DNA of 64,000 nt from Telmatactis stephensoni (GCA_029948255.1 JALIZF010001487.1:274501-338500); one strand, 5' to 3'. Positions 45,701 to 55,937 are shown, counted from the first letter of the stretch. Numbers and translations: made by a program. Notes: generated by a model not told the origin, from the letters alone.

Positions 45701-48700
45701 CGGTGTCATCTTGGTCCTTCTGTTTATAACCACCTTGATAGTTCTTAGACTGCTCTGTGTGGGTTATAATAACATATTCTTGATCTTTGTCGTCTTTTTT
45801 AAACTTGAGCGAGTTCTTTGTAAGTTCTCTCCATCAGAGATTAAACCAAACAAGTTCTTGAAGCTTTTCTGGGCTTTCTGTTGAGAAGTAAGACTTCAAT
45901 TTTTCTGTATCTCCAGCTTCAATGGGACTTTTATGCCTTGGCTTGGGATTTCCTCGTTTATAATACGACTTACAAACAACTTCAAACATCTTGTTTGCTT
46001 GCAAAAATTTGCGGTCTTTCAGAATGTTGATGGGTCTTGAAATGGACTGACTTGTAATTGCTCTGTGTATTGCAGCTCTAATGCCAGTCAAGGCACTTGG
46101 TGTAAGGTCTGTTTTCTTGTTTGACTTGACTTCAGCGTAAAAACGGCATAGAATATTATTCAACTCAGTTGGACATACAGTGTTTAGGTCGCAATCAATT
46201 CGTCTCTTTGAACGCCACTCTCTGAATTTTTTCAGTCCCCATAAAGTTTGATTTTTAGTATTTTTCGGAACCGGCTGCTCTTCAAGCTTGTTTAAATCCT
46301 CTTCCCCGAGTTCTGACGACTGTGAATTTTGTTCTTCTATCAATTCTTCTGCCATTTTTCCTTGATTTTGTAAACACAACTCGAGACTATGCAAGCTTGA
46401 AAACGGCGCCGAGCTTGTTGACATTTGAGTGGTTTCCCTCATTACATTGGCTAAACAGATTATTTTCCCCTTTTCTTATTGGCTGACGGCAGCGGGCTAA
46501 AATCTATTTTAGCCTGCTCATTTTCCCATTTTAGCCCGCAAAATGCACCACAATGCCCTATAAAGTTATAACTATAATAGATAATAGAATGCTGCTACCA
46601 CTGGGGTACATTTAGGTTATTATGCTTCATTGGATTAAAACATTTCTCTTTCACTACAATATTGGACAAAAATACTTGAGACAGTGGCAATTTTTAACAA
46701 TATAGTCTCCCCCTTCAGTGCCTTCGCTAAAGACATTCACAACTTTGTACCCCCCCTCCCTTCCCCTGACACTAGACCTGATTTTGGGGGAGTCAACAAC
46801 ATTGAAGTGAGGGAGAGGGGAGTGAAAAAGATGTTAATTGTCTCAAGGTTTTGTCCAAGATTGTACCTTTAAAATATTCCAATCATGCATCTGATGTTAT
46901 TTGTAACTACACAGATTGTCTGATAGCATTAGTTAGAACATAATGCTTACATTGATTCTGCATTACCTTACTGTAAACACCTCAATTTGGCAGATCCTTA
47001 CCTCATTGTGTTATCTTTTGCTTGACTCTTGTTTGACCTACATGTCCCTTCCATCCACACCAGAGTTCTCACTAGCATCTTAACCATAGTTGACAAAATT
47101 CATAGCCAGAACAGGAGTCTGCTTTCCTCTCAACATATGATAGATGGCTGGTGGCTTCTACTTAGAACCATGATTGCAATATACTTATAACCTTATTCGA
47201 TTGACAATATTTTGGAATAGGAATATATTCTGGAATATTCCAGAAAAACTGTTCTAAGCAGAAGTCAATAAAATTATTGCCTTTTAAGAATAATAACCAG
47301 CCATATACAAGCAATGTTAGCAGAAAACTAAAAAATTGTACATTGTGTTCCAAAACTGCAAATTGTGCAAATCACTTCTATACAGTCATGTATATCCACG
47401 TCTTTTCTATTTTCTGCGCCCCAAAGTGAGTACCTTCAACTTTTGCTCACATTGCATGATCTACCCTTGTCGTACATCTTTGTTTGTAATTGTGTATGTT
47501 TGGGCATAAAGTTTGATGATGAAAAGCGAAACGAGAAGATAAATCATATCTTTTTTACTTGAATATTTCAACTAAAAATAAAAATAACTGTTTATTTAAG
47601 CCTGCTTTTTTCTTGTAGTTTATATCAGTGAACATTAATTTTCCTTGTCTCTTTTTAGCAGCAACATATCAGGATTGTCTGCCATTTTGTTTGTTTTAAA
47701 TAGACTGCGGCCGACTGATGTAAAAGAAATGAGACTAGCATTTGGAATCCAAGCATTCTGCTTGGGTTCAGCAGAATGCTTGGAAAATGATCTGTTTATT
47801 CTGCATTAAGAATAGCAACTCAATCGAACAGAAATTCTGCTTTATTACAAGTATTCTTAATAAGGTCAATCGAATGCACCCTAGATATTGTGATCTTGCC
47901 ACTACAAATTACTTGTTTCTATCTGTATTTCTAGCCGTTACAAGAAAAAGAAATTGCTGCTGAGGAAGAACAAGACTTCTTAATAAAACAACAGGTAGGA
48001 TAAAGCCTGGACATAGGATATACAACTCTTCATCTAGTAGCAGAACTGTGGTAAAATCAATACCTCATTTTCTCATGTCAGCCCATTTGACAAGCCATAA
48101 AAGATTATTTTAATCTCTAAGTTTCAGTTTTAAAAGTTTCTAAGTATAACGAACAATTTATATAGTGTAATATTCTTCCCTGTGTATTGCTATTCATGAG
48201 TATGATAATGAGGTATGGGGAATTGCTCTGGCCTGGAACCAACCAAAGCCAGGAGAAGTGCCAACAAAAATTATTTGGCATCTTTGAACCTGACTTACTC
48301 ACTAAAGTGGGTGGGTGGGTGGGTTGCCAACCGTTCTTCGTCGCAACTCGAATGAACTGCATTAATTACAAGAATTGTTCTCATTTATATGCAATCCCCA
48401 GGGACCATATTACCAATTCAAATGGACTTTGAATAGTGGACGAACATTGTTGTTTACTTATAAAAATGTTGATGTTTGCTATTGAAAGAACCATTTTAAA
48501 ACTAAGTTTCTCTTTATGAGCAGGGGCGGATCCAGGGGGTCCTTGGGTGGCTGGGAACCCCCTTTCTCATCGTAAAAAAAAAAAAAAACATTGAGAAAGA
48601 ATAATATCAAGAACAGTACACAGCCATATTTTTTGCTTACCCAACTAATAACCTGTATTTATTGTTTTGTACAATATAAAATGTGAAGTGAACCCCTTCA

Positions 48701-50830
48701 GTCTGAGCCCTGGATCCAGTGACAGATCCAGAATTTTTCCAAGGGGGATTCCGTTTCTTAAACCCAGCCGTGTATAATACTGTGTTGTTTGGTTGATGTT
48801 TGACAAAAAACATGGCTTAAAACCTTCAGGGGGTTCCGTGGACCCCTTTGACCCCCCCTGGATCCGCCACTGGGATCTGCCCCTGATGAGTACATAATAC
48901 TCCTCATACTAATTAATTCTTTCTATATTATATATTTGTTTTACTATAAGATAACTTGTTGGAAAAGTCATATGATGAAATATTTGTGGTTTACACTTTT
49001 CCAATTAACTTTTAGCAACTACTACAGAAGAACCCTCCATCAGTGTCTGCTGGAATGGTACGGCAACAACCAGTGAGTATCGTTAACACTGCCAACATAC
49101 CTTAGTAATGGCTAGTAGTCAAAAGGTTGCTCATGTTACATTGACTTTTCATTGGCTTGGTTTTCATTATTTTCAGGGGAATTTATATGATAACCCCTTC
49201 CCTGAACAATGAGCTAATTTTGATGCAAACAGAATGTATATTAATATGCAATGGAAATATGCCATGTTCTCCTTGCATGCTAGGGTATATTTCCTTTGCA
49301 TGTAAATTAGCTCTAACAGTGAGAGGGGGGGGGGACATAGCTCTTACATGCCCTCTACTCAAGACTCTTGCATGCCAAGATCACTTCAATACTCGCTTTA
49401 GTGCTGTTTCTAGCCTATGCACCATGCATGTTTGTGATGTTTTTGCCGCAAATCAACTAGATTAGTATCTCTGTTTTGGGAGTTCGATAAAACTTTTTCT
49501 GAAAACCTTGTCATTGTAATGATAAGAGAGGCCCTCAGCTCGTCTTGTGCCTTATGTGAACATGTCATATAACCCATCGCTACAGGCTGATAACCCTCAC
49601 ATATTCTTTGTCCTCAGGATATCACCAAACCACGATCACCAGGATCACCGGCAGCAAGAATGACAGATCGACGGCAGTCAGGGGGAGTCACTCCTGCGTC
49701 TGGGCGACCAAAGGTATGTGAAAGGGCACTTGTTTGCTACCTTTTTTGGGTCAGCATGAAGTCCCCTTGAAGCGGAGCATTGGTTGATTTAAAAAAAGTG
49801 GTCCTTTTAGAACGACGAATGAAAACATTAGATCCTATTGTACTCCATTGGCCAATCAGAAAATGCGTTCAAATGCACTTCATGCTATCTGATTTTTCTA
49901 TTGCTATCTTCATTCTCATCTTGAGTTCATAATGATTCCAAAGGTGTTCCATTTCATCTGCTCCTAGAGTGGTTTTCGTTTGAGTGTGAAACAAACTGCA
50001 CCATACCCTAACCGTGTCAGTGCCGCAATGTCGATAAAAACATTTGTAATTTCTGCCTTACATGTGGTGTTGGTGACTGTACTGCTTTCACAGTCATACG
50101 AAAACTGCTCTAGATACTTGTACAGATACAATTAAATCTCTACATGCCTGTTGTATTATAGATCAGGTTTTGTCTGCTCCTTCGTAGGTCACGCTGATCA
50201 TGCATCCATCGTGGAATGGATGCACTTGGGAGGTTGGCTAACGCTTCTTTCGTGCTTAGCAGCCTTCCGTGTGCACCCATTTCACGATAGACGCACGCTA
50301 AGCGTGAACCATTTCTTTAGCAGTGCTTGTCTTTTTACACCAGTGATAAATGAGAGCTGATGCTTGCGTTGCTGGTGTGAACCAGGCTTGAAGGAAAAGT
50401 ATTCTGATTATTTAGTTGATGGGCAACTGTTCTAAATCTTTACTGTCCTCTTTAGCACAGAGGACACGTTTTTTATTTCTTTTATAAAATATACAATGAC
50501 TAGGTTTTGAACGCCCGTGTAATGTGCTCTCATATAGAACACGACACACAATATCAGTTTTATATTTTTTACTAATACATATATTTTCTCATACAGGTTG
50601 ACAGCATTAAAGGTCCTGCTGGAGCTGGTGCCACTACAAATGAAGGTGTCCTGGCCAACTTCTTCAATAGTTTACTAAACAAGAAGACAGGAGCAACACC
50701 AGGTACTCCACAGGGGAGAGGGGTACCATCAGTACGGAGTGATGCTGCAGCAGAATTAGATCGTATGAATCGAAGCAAGAAACTCGTAGGCCAGTCCGGA
50801 GCAGGCGAGGAACCTGGCAGCAAATCATAA
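36741..50830 (+). CDS. DYNC1LI1: Cytoplasmic dynein 1 light intermediate chain, complete
   Basis: Twelve exons: 36741-36781, 36867-36940, 37008-37127, 37239-37469, 41221-41384, 42142-42235, 42502-42637, 44657-44768, 47935-47994, 49016-49072, 49618-49713, 50597-50830; all GT-AG and in frame, 472 residues. It is the adaptor-binding subunit of dynein, attached to the heavy chain through its Ras-like domain. Seen: DLWSSILSDV near the start, a P-loop GNDESGKST at residues 39-47, [74 protein letters not shown] and VKPLQRK, each matching vertebrate LIC1/LIC2. The C-terminal adaptor helix [13 protein letters not shown] (residues 410-422), which binds Hook, BICD and Rab11-FIP adaptors, is kept. The disordered C-terminus is shorter than in vertebrates. 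Invertebrates usually have one gene, so the choice between the 1 and 2 symbols is arbitrary. Confidence 0.96.
37612..37632 (+). other. Candidate 21-nt in-frame microexon of dynein light intermediate chain
   Basis: Between exons 4 and 5 the sequence TTGATTCTAG / TGGAAGATTCAGATTTCACAG / GTATC has an acceptor with a T-rich tract and a GT donor. The phase (1 in, 1 out) matches both neighbours, and it would insert seven residues (MEDSDFT with the junction codons), adding acidic residues before VQQFQEY. There is no transcript evidence here. Confidence 0.35.
39470..39625. mobile_element. Diverged MITE with GAAGGG ends in dynein intron
   Basis: ATTGAAGGGCTCCC to GAGAACTCTTCAC, with inner AAAGTGACTTTTTTGATGA and CATCAAAAAGTCGCTTAGG. 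It is a relative of 16608-16762. Confidence 0.7.
39658..41077. mobile_element. CAGGGGCGGATCC-family element B, 1.4 kb, TSD ATTCA
   Basis: Ends CAGGGGCGGATCTAGCATTT and TACTCTAGATCCGCCCGTG, flanked by ATTCA (39653-39657, 41078-41082). Inside, AGTAGTTTCC and GGAAACTACT words recur in both orientations. No transposase is seen. It lies in the long fourth intron of the dynein gene. The rest of that intron (37633-39460) is AT-rich DNA with no further feature I can support. Confidence 0.88.
41480..41705. mobile_element. Relative of the 23849 MITE in dynein intron
   Basis: Shares TCTAGAATGCTTTGCAAC, TCAGATTTTTATTCCCTC, ACAAAAGAAA and AGCATTCTGGTAGTTGTAG with 23849-24053. Ends are worn. Confidence 0.6.
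42957..43212. mobile_element. MITE-D hairpin in dynein intron
   Basis: TATACACCTATTTCAAAAAA is inverted with TTTTTTGAAATAGGTGTATA, followed by GGTTGTCACC, CAATAGGCGATAGG and TCATTCCAAGACCGCAAAGC in inverted order. Arms are about 95 bp. Fragments with CACCTATTTCAA and AAGACCGAAATGCC also lie in both RMDN1 copies (about 13847-13935 and 25513-25800). Confidence 0.88.
43262..43335 (-). mobile_element. tRNA-derived SINE head or tRNA pseudogene
   Basis: On the - strand: acceptor arm TCTCCAG / CTGGAGC (6 of 7 pairs), D arm GCTCAGTGGTAGAGC (perfect), T arm ATGGGTTCAGTCCCCAT (perfect). Box A (TAGCTCAGTGGTAGAGC) and box B (GGTTCAGTCC) resemble pol III promoters. The anticodon arm TCCGG/TTGGA pairs only with wobbles and has an eight-base loop, so it is not a working tRNA. 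A SINE head is the best reading; the body cannot be delimited from one copy. Confidence 0.65.
44797..44933. mobile_element. Small hairpin MITE next to exon 8 of dynein gene
   Basis: AATAGAGTTGATGTTCGCGG and CCAAGAACATCATACTCTATT are inverted ends, with GGCGTAAATGTGTTTTTGGC / GGCCAAAAACACATTTACGC next to them. It begins about 28 bp after the exon 8 donor. Confidence 0.8.
44945..46567 (-). mobile_element. Crypton-like tyrosine-recombinase element in dynein intron
   Basis: A 1.6-kb insertion bounded by AACTTTATAGGGCATT (44945-44960) and AATGCCCTATAAAGTT (46552-46567), which are exact inverted repeats. It carries one gene on the - strand. Cryptons as described use a tyrosine recombinase and normally lack terminal inverted repeats, so either these ends belong to a host MITE or this lineage differs. 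Confidence 0.6.
45087..46442 (-). pseudogene. DUF3504/Crypton-type tyrosine recombinase, one internal stop
   Basis: Two frames on the - strand (46442-45834 and 45692-45087) are in the same phase and are separated only by a TGA at 45834-45836. After it the reading continues [16 protein letters not shown] and [17 protein letters not shown] into [11 protein letters not shown]. The N-terminal part has a core-binding domain ([40 protein letters not shown]). The C-terminal part has [20 protein letters not shown] (the HxxR motif), [10 protein letters not shown] and PYIKD with the probable nucleophile Tyr. This is the layout of the recombinase domesticated in KCTD1, ZMYM and QRICH1 (DUF3504). Family members carry about ten more residues, with an Arg, where the stop now lies, so the lesion looks like a small deletion that removes the first catalytic Arg region; this is inference. 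Confidence 0.85.
48521..48885. mobile_element. CAGGGGCGGATCC-family element C, TSD ATGAG
   Basis: Starts CAGGGGCGGATCCAGGG, ends GATCTGCCCCTG, and is flanked by ATGAG (48516-48520, 48886-48890). It is interrupted near its right end by another element (48717-48872). It lies in the dynein intron before exon 10. Confidence 0.9.
48717..48872. mobile_element. Nested CAGTGGCGGATCC element inside element C, TSD GGATC
   Basis: Ends CAGTGACAGATCCAGAAT and CCTGGATCCGCCACTG, flanked by GGATC (48712-48716, 48873-48877). The target is the GGATC inside the terminal repeat of element C, so the insertion order is certain. Confidence 0.9.
49315..49335 (+). repeat. Short G-run in dynein intron
   Basis: GTGAGAGGGGGGGGGGACAT. 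The remaining sequence of this intron (49073-49617) shows no other supported feature. Confidence 0.5.
49966..50116. mobile_element. MITE-A copy in dynein intron 11
   Basis: AGAGTGGTTTTCGTTTGAGTG to CTTTCACAGTCATACGAAAAC and CTGCTCTAG are inverted ends, with ACCGTGTCAGTGCCGC and CATTTGTAATTTCTGCC inside. Confidence 0.7.
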
Positions 50831-50920
50831 GTAGAACATTATGAATAACCTGTGTTGATTGGACTGTTATTGATATACAGTTCACACTATAAATCAGGTT
50901 ATATTTTGTATAAAGTAGGC

Positions 50921-50926
50921 AATAAA
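50921..50926 (+). promoter_or_regulatory. Polyadenylation signal of dynein light intermediate chain gene
   Basis: AATAAA in AGGCAATAAATTTATT, 91 bp after the stop codon. Confidence 0.75.
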
Positions 50927-51363
50927 TTTATTTTAAAGTGATATAGTAACAGATCATCTTGATAGTCGTTTGCCAAGAGACAAAGTAGGCTGAATGATTT
51001 ATGGACTATAAAGATATAGCAAACAAGAAACGGTGTTATTGCACTGAGTGCAAATAATGCTTGTCATTGCACTACTATATAGAAGCTGACAGCTGATTGT
51101 AAGATAGCGACGGTAACAGTGCAGTATGTGATAGTATCTGTAATGTAAATGACCGAGTTGCCCCTTCCCCCCCAAAGATACAAGATCAAATTTTGGCATT
51201 TTACTTGTGTATTGGAATACAGTTAACATTATTTCAGTAGACCTACACAAACTCATTATCGGTGACCCAGGAGTATTATTCTGCCGCTTGTTTTTCACTG
51301 TGAGAAATATTTAAAACAAAAAACTGGGAAGGTGGTCTGTTAGAACGGATTATATAGTGGCAT

Positions 51364-51986
51364 CACAGGAAGCCCAAACTCGATATTAGAGAATAGCGCC
51401 ATTTGAGCGTTTTTAAAGCCACTTAGATGAAAATCGGTGAAAATTGGAAACTGATTATTTCTATATGAAAATGAATACAGCTAGCCACTAGCCACTCTCC
51501 GCCAAAAATCTACTTTTTAAGCTCATCGTCAAAGAGAAATTTTGGTTTAAAACCTAAAAGAACAATAGTGTTGAGTAAATGACGTCATTTACAATTTAGA
51601 TGCTTAAAAAACGTGACAATATCTATCCCTCTCTTTTGGATGTAAAGAAAATTTTGCTTCATGGTGATTATTGGGATTGTACAAATAGGTTTAGCTAAGT
51701 TCAAGTCTTTTTTAATTTTCATTGAATTTGACCCAAGTGCTCCTTTAACAATACTCCTAAAAGATCTTTATCTTTCAGGAGTATTTTCGTTTGATAATGC
51801 TCAAATGGCACTGAATCTCGGCCACAAAGACGAAAGTGGCAAAAACAAGAGATGTATGCCAAAAAGACTATTAAAAATGATTATTACAAAATCTTGAAAA
51901 AAGAAAGGATGATTTTTCGCGACATACATTTATTATAAATATGCAGATATCACCCATTCCCTAATATCGAGCTTGGGCTCCCTGTG
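51364..51986. mobile_element. 0.62-kb element with CACAGG ends, 7-bp TSD
   Basis: Ends CACAGGAAGCCCAAACTCGA and TCGAGCTTGGGCTCCCTGTG, flanked by GTGGCAT (51357-51363, 51987-51993). CTCGATATTAG / CTAATATCGAG continue the inverted repeat. The frame inside has no recognisable product. Confidence 0.85.
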
Positions 51987-52419
51987 GTGGCATTGTTACG
52001 GTTATTGTAAATTTTCAACACATAGTGGATGCTGATTGGTCGACCTAATTAGGTTGGACCATCAGAAGCGAGAAGAACTTAACTTTCGAAACAAGTTAAA
52101 ACAGACAATTTTCCCAGGGGTATGTTTTCTGGGATCGAGTATCGAACGACAGAATAACACCCCTTGGTCCTCGAGGATGCAACTTATCTCCAAGTGAGAA
52201 CAATAGAATGACCATTGAGAAAAGAAAGAGCAAAGAAAGCAATTTTTGAATAAGCCACCCAGCTCAAATGAGCCCCTTCTTAACAAGTCATTTTTTTAGA
52301 TAAGTCCCTGAGAATGCTATTCGGTCATTCACGGTTCAAATCCGGATGAATTGAAAAACGCATCCTTTTAGTTACGGTTCAGGCCTGTCGTCCACACTAA
52401 AACGACGTTTTTCTTTTCT

Positions 52420-52705
52420 TCACCCAAAAAATGTTAAAAATGCCAACCAGCAGCATTAGCGGGTTGATCAACTCGTTATAACCCAACCCGTTATAGCGGG
52501 TTCGCCGTCAACCTGACACAACCTGTTGAGAATGTTCGAATCTCTGTAGTATATACTGGGCGCTCAACCGGCAGTAGCGGGTTGATCAATCCGTTACAAC
52601 CTAACCCGTTAGAGCGCGATGATGAACCCGCTACAACGGGTTGAGCTATAGCGGGTCGGTCAACCCGTTACTGCTGGTTGGCATTTTTGCCAATTTTTAA
52701 GCTCT
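52420..52705. mobile_element. Hairpin element filled with CCCGTTA / TAACGGG palindromes
   Basis: Outer arms AAAAATGCCAACCAGCAG and CTGCTGGTTGGCATTTTTG. Inside, GCGGGTTGATCAACCCGTTA-type blocks occur about four times in both orientations, so the whole can fold into a branched structure. 52000-52420 shows no supported feature. Confidence 0.75.
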
Positions 52706-53154
52706 TTGTGAAAATGGAGGAAAAAAGATGCATTTTCAAAGTTACTCGGTTTAGCGTGGACGAAGCCATAGTAACTTCACTAACCGAATACTTGTTTTGC
52801 CATACTTCTTTGCAAAGCATCGGTGTTAATTTGTCTCGCATCAATGTGCCATAAATCTCATGGTGTTGCCAGGCAACCAGACTAGCTTTTGTGTCGTTGT
52901 TGCCAAGCAACTTCAAGTGCTGTGCTAATTACAAACCAAAAGCAAAAAATAACTTAATATTGTTGACTTATTAGCTCCTACTACGTAAATCTATGACAAT
53001 AATTAACTTATAGTCTTTCTAATCTATTTGTATTAATTTTTATGGATCTAGAATGATGGGAGTTATTATTTGTCGTCTATTATTAAATAGACCTGACTAC
53101 TTAGATATTTGCAGTATTTGCGAAATTGTCCCCTCATCCCTACTGACCCCTGTA

Positions 53155-53312
53155 ACAGAGTAGATTTCGTATGACTGTGAAAACGGCACCGCACGGTCAC
53201 GGCACGGTTACGGCAGGAATTTCGAATGTTTTTTAGACAACACGGCACTGACACGGCCACGGCACGGCACGGTGTGGACCGCTTCATACTCATACAAAAT
53301 CTGCTCTAATTA
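53155..53312. mobile_element. MITE-A, clearest copy
   Basis: AGAGTAGATTTCGTATGACTG is inverted with CTCATACAAAATCTGCTCT. Inside, CACGGTCACGGCACGG and CACGGCCACGGCACGG blocks flank CAGGAATTTCGAATGTTTTTTAG. A partial second copy, with CGTAAGAGTACAAATGGATCGC and TTTTCACAGTCATGCGAAAT, follows directly at 53345-53445. Confidence 0.88.
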
Positions 53313-53886
53313 TGTGGAACGTGATCTGCCCTAACTCGGTAGCGGAGCAGTATTCGTAAGAGTACAAATGGATCGCACGGTGTTTTAACCATCTCATTGC
53401 TGAGACCGTGCTGTTTTCACAGTCATGCGAAATTACTGACTGCTATAATGTACTTGGTTAGCGTTCTTCAAGTCTTTGCACGTGATTTCGTATGAGGAGC
53501 TGCTGATGTTTAGTCACGTGACCTGACGTAACGTACTTACATCGTGTGCACTGTCACCTTGTATGAGTCACTTTATTTATAGAAAAATCGGTTGTCGGTT
53601 GTCACTGTTTACGGTAAATGTGCTTGCAAGTAATAACTCCCATGACTCCTCGGTGTGATTTCTCGTCGTAAAACTGTTATGTGTCGCGGGATTTGTAGAC
53701 TTGTCACTGTATTTATGCCTACTGAGTACCATCTGTCGTTTTGACCAGGGACGCTAAGGACAAATGTTCGGACAATGGTGATTTTCTGAGCCGCTAGATT
53801 CTTTATTATAAGTCAATAAATTGTTATTGTGATTTATAATAACGAATCTAACGGCTAAGAAAACCACCAATATTTGTCCTAGCAAT

Positions 53887-54172
53887 AGACCATAATACTA
53901 AGAGAGCGAAGCTCAGTATTGATGTCTGTGCGATGTTCGTGGCGGATAAGGCTATTTTTAGTAACTTCGCCATCGCGCGTGCAAGGCTCTTAAACAATAG
54001 AATTCAAAAACCAAAAGCAAACGGTACCGTCCGCGCGCACGTCAAAAATCAAATTCTATGGTTTGAGAGCTTTGCGCGCGCGATGGCGAAGATACTAAAA
54101 ATAACAGCCGCCACGAACATCGCACAGATATCAATACTGAGTTTCGCTCTCTTAGTATTATGGTCTCTTGTC
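53887..54172. mobile_element. MITE-B, complete hairpin
   Basis: AGACCATAATACTAAGAGAG and CTCTTAGTATTATGGTCT form the ends. Arms run about 130 bp through TATTGATGTCTGTGCGATG and CTTCGCCATCGCGCG. Fragments of the family are at 15351, 28109, 58488 and, more distantly, 60340-60460. The reciprocal open frames here are mirror images. Confidence 0.9.
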
Positions 54173-54644
54173 CAAGTGAGCCTTTGGACTAGAAAACGCT
54201 TGTGGGACTCCAATTGGAAAATTGTTAAAAAGACTCCAAAAAGTTGCCATAATAATTTCCTCGAACAAAGAACAATTAAGTTACTAGAGATACGTTTACA
54301 AAAAAACAGTAAAACAAAAAGTAGAGAATAACATTTGAGAAGTGGGATGTTTTCTTCAGTTTGCTGAGGATACATTTTGTTAGTGTTTAGAGTTCCTCAG
54401 CCAGCACAAGGACAAGCAAAGCTGCTACTAGCACAGTAAAATTATAAGCATAGTTCCTGCACTGATATTTTGTATATTTGGTTATTTTCTCGCCCAATCT
54501 AGTAGTCAAATTTACTTTACAAATACTTTATATGAAGCGATACTTGAACTATGTCTTGATGCCAACTCATCAACTGAAGATATAGTAGTAATTTTATCTA
54601 ATCAACGAAGGTGCTTCAGACCCTAGTCACCCTTTGGTCATTCA

Positions 54645-55215
54645 ACGTTGTTGGTGCAACGTGGACAAGCTGTACAACGTGTCGTGGTCCACAGAGCACC
54701 AACGAAATATTGGTGTAACAAAAGAAATGTTGGTGCAATAGAATGCAGAAGCCACCAGGAGCCGGTTGTACGAAGCCTGGATAGGCGCTATCCTCCGGAT
54801 AAATCCTTATCGAGCAAATATAATTTATAGCTCTTATCCGGTGGATATTTTATCCAGGCTGGGGCAAAAGTGTTTGCATGATGTTAGTCCAAGTGCAACC
54901 TGCTGACCCAACAGTGTGGGTTAATGTTAGTCCATCAGATTATCGAAATGGCCGAGCAAAGCATGTTGAACCAACAGAGTTGGATGACAATAGTGCAACA
55001 TGTTGGACCATCAGAGTGTCCAAACAAGTGCAGTGTGTTGAGCCAAGTGTTCGATGACGAATTAACGCTGCATGGGTGATGTTTGACAAGAAGGTTGTTA
55101 AATCCAGTGCAACATGCTAGATCAACGTTGCATCAACGCGGTCAAAATGAGGGCAGCATCTAGCAAGCGCTCCCAACAATGTTGGACAACGACTCAGCAT
55201 TGTCACTGGCTCGAA
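54645..55215. repeat. Degenerate CAACATGTTGG / TTGGTGCAAC repeat tract
   Basis: Words such as AACGTTGTTGGTGCAAC, GTGCAACATGTTGGACCA, GTGTGTTGAGCCAA and CAACAATGTTGGACAAC recur at irregular spacing for about 570 bp. It is interrupted by a GGATAA-family hairpin at 54765-54862. No coding signal. Confidence 0.5.
54765..54862. mobile_element. GGATAA-family hairpin, copy 2
   Basis: AGCCTGGATAGGCGCTATCC and GGTGGATATTTTATCCAGGCT form inverted ends. It is a relative of 4007-4135. Confidence 0.6.
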
Positions 55216-55252
55216 CATGTTGGATTAGTTTGGGTATCGTAACATAGAATGG

Positions 55253-55412
55253 ATTTTGTATGACTTTGAAAAACTACGACACGGTCACGGCACGGCCACG
55301 GTACGGAACCTCGCCTGCTAATTTCTTCGCAAATTTGTAAAGAAATCAGCAGCCGTGCCGTGCCGTACCGTGACCGTGCCGTAGTTTTTCAAAGTCATAC
55401 GAAATCCAGCCT
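55253..55412. mobile_element. MITE-A copy with long perfect arms
   Basis: GGATTTTGTATGACTTTGAAAAACTACG is inverted with CGTAGTTTTTCAAAGTCATACGAAATCC (28 positions, written here in two directions), followed by ACACGGTCACGGCACGG and CCGTGCCGTACCGTGACC. Arms of about 65 bp enclose a short loop with TCTTCGCAAATTTGTAAAGA. Confidence 0.85.
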
Positions 55413-55937
55413 AATCTAATATTAGGTCCCGTGATATAGTTCGTAAAGTTATTGAAACGAGCGCAATACGTTGGACAAACGTAATTTATTTGGACGATGT
55501 CACCTATATGTTGCCAGGGAAAGTCCGTCAATTGTATTAATGAAATGTATATGAGCTAAACCTTGTACTAACTAATTATAACGAAACAGCTAATCTATTT
55601 AAACTGACATGGGCACTACAGACAAGTTCCTTGTATCAAAGAAATATGTTTAATGACTTCTTAAATGTCTCGTAATTTATGGAAAGAAGTAAAATAGATG
55701 TAATAAATGGGAATGAACTACGTTTTTGTTGTCTCAATTCCTCCTGTTATTGTAGAGAGATGTTCATTTGAATGGCATCATCTGCTTTAATTTGTCTATA
55801 CATATGAACAATTTATCACAATGATTGATATTATTCGCCTGGGAAACGCCCCTTGTGGGTAGGCTAAAGGGACCATGGTGAAGTCTGGGCAGGCTAAGCA
55901 AGCCGCAGATGGATAATTTAACCGCTCAAGAAACGCA

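Noticed and set aside
53933..54375. Reciprocal frames of 132 and 108 codons
   Set aside because: They are the two strands of the MITE-B hairpin, whose arms mirror each other.
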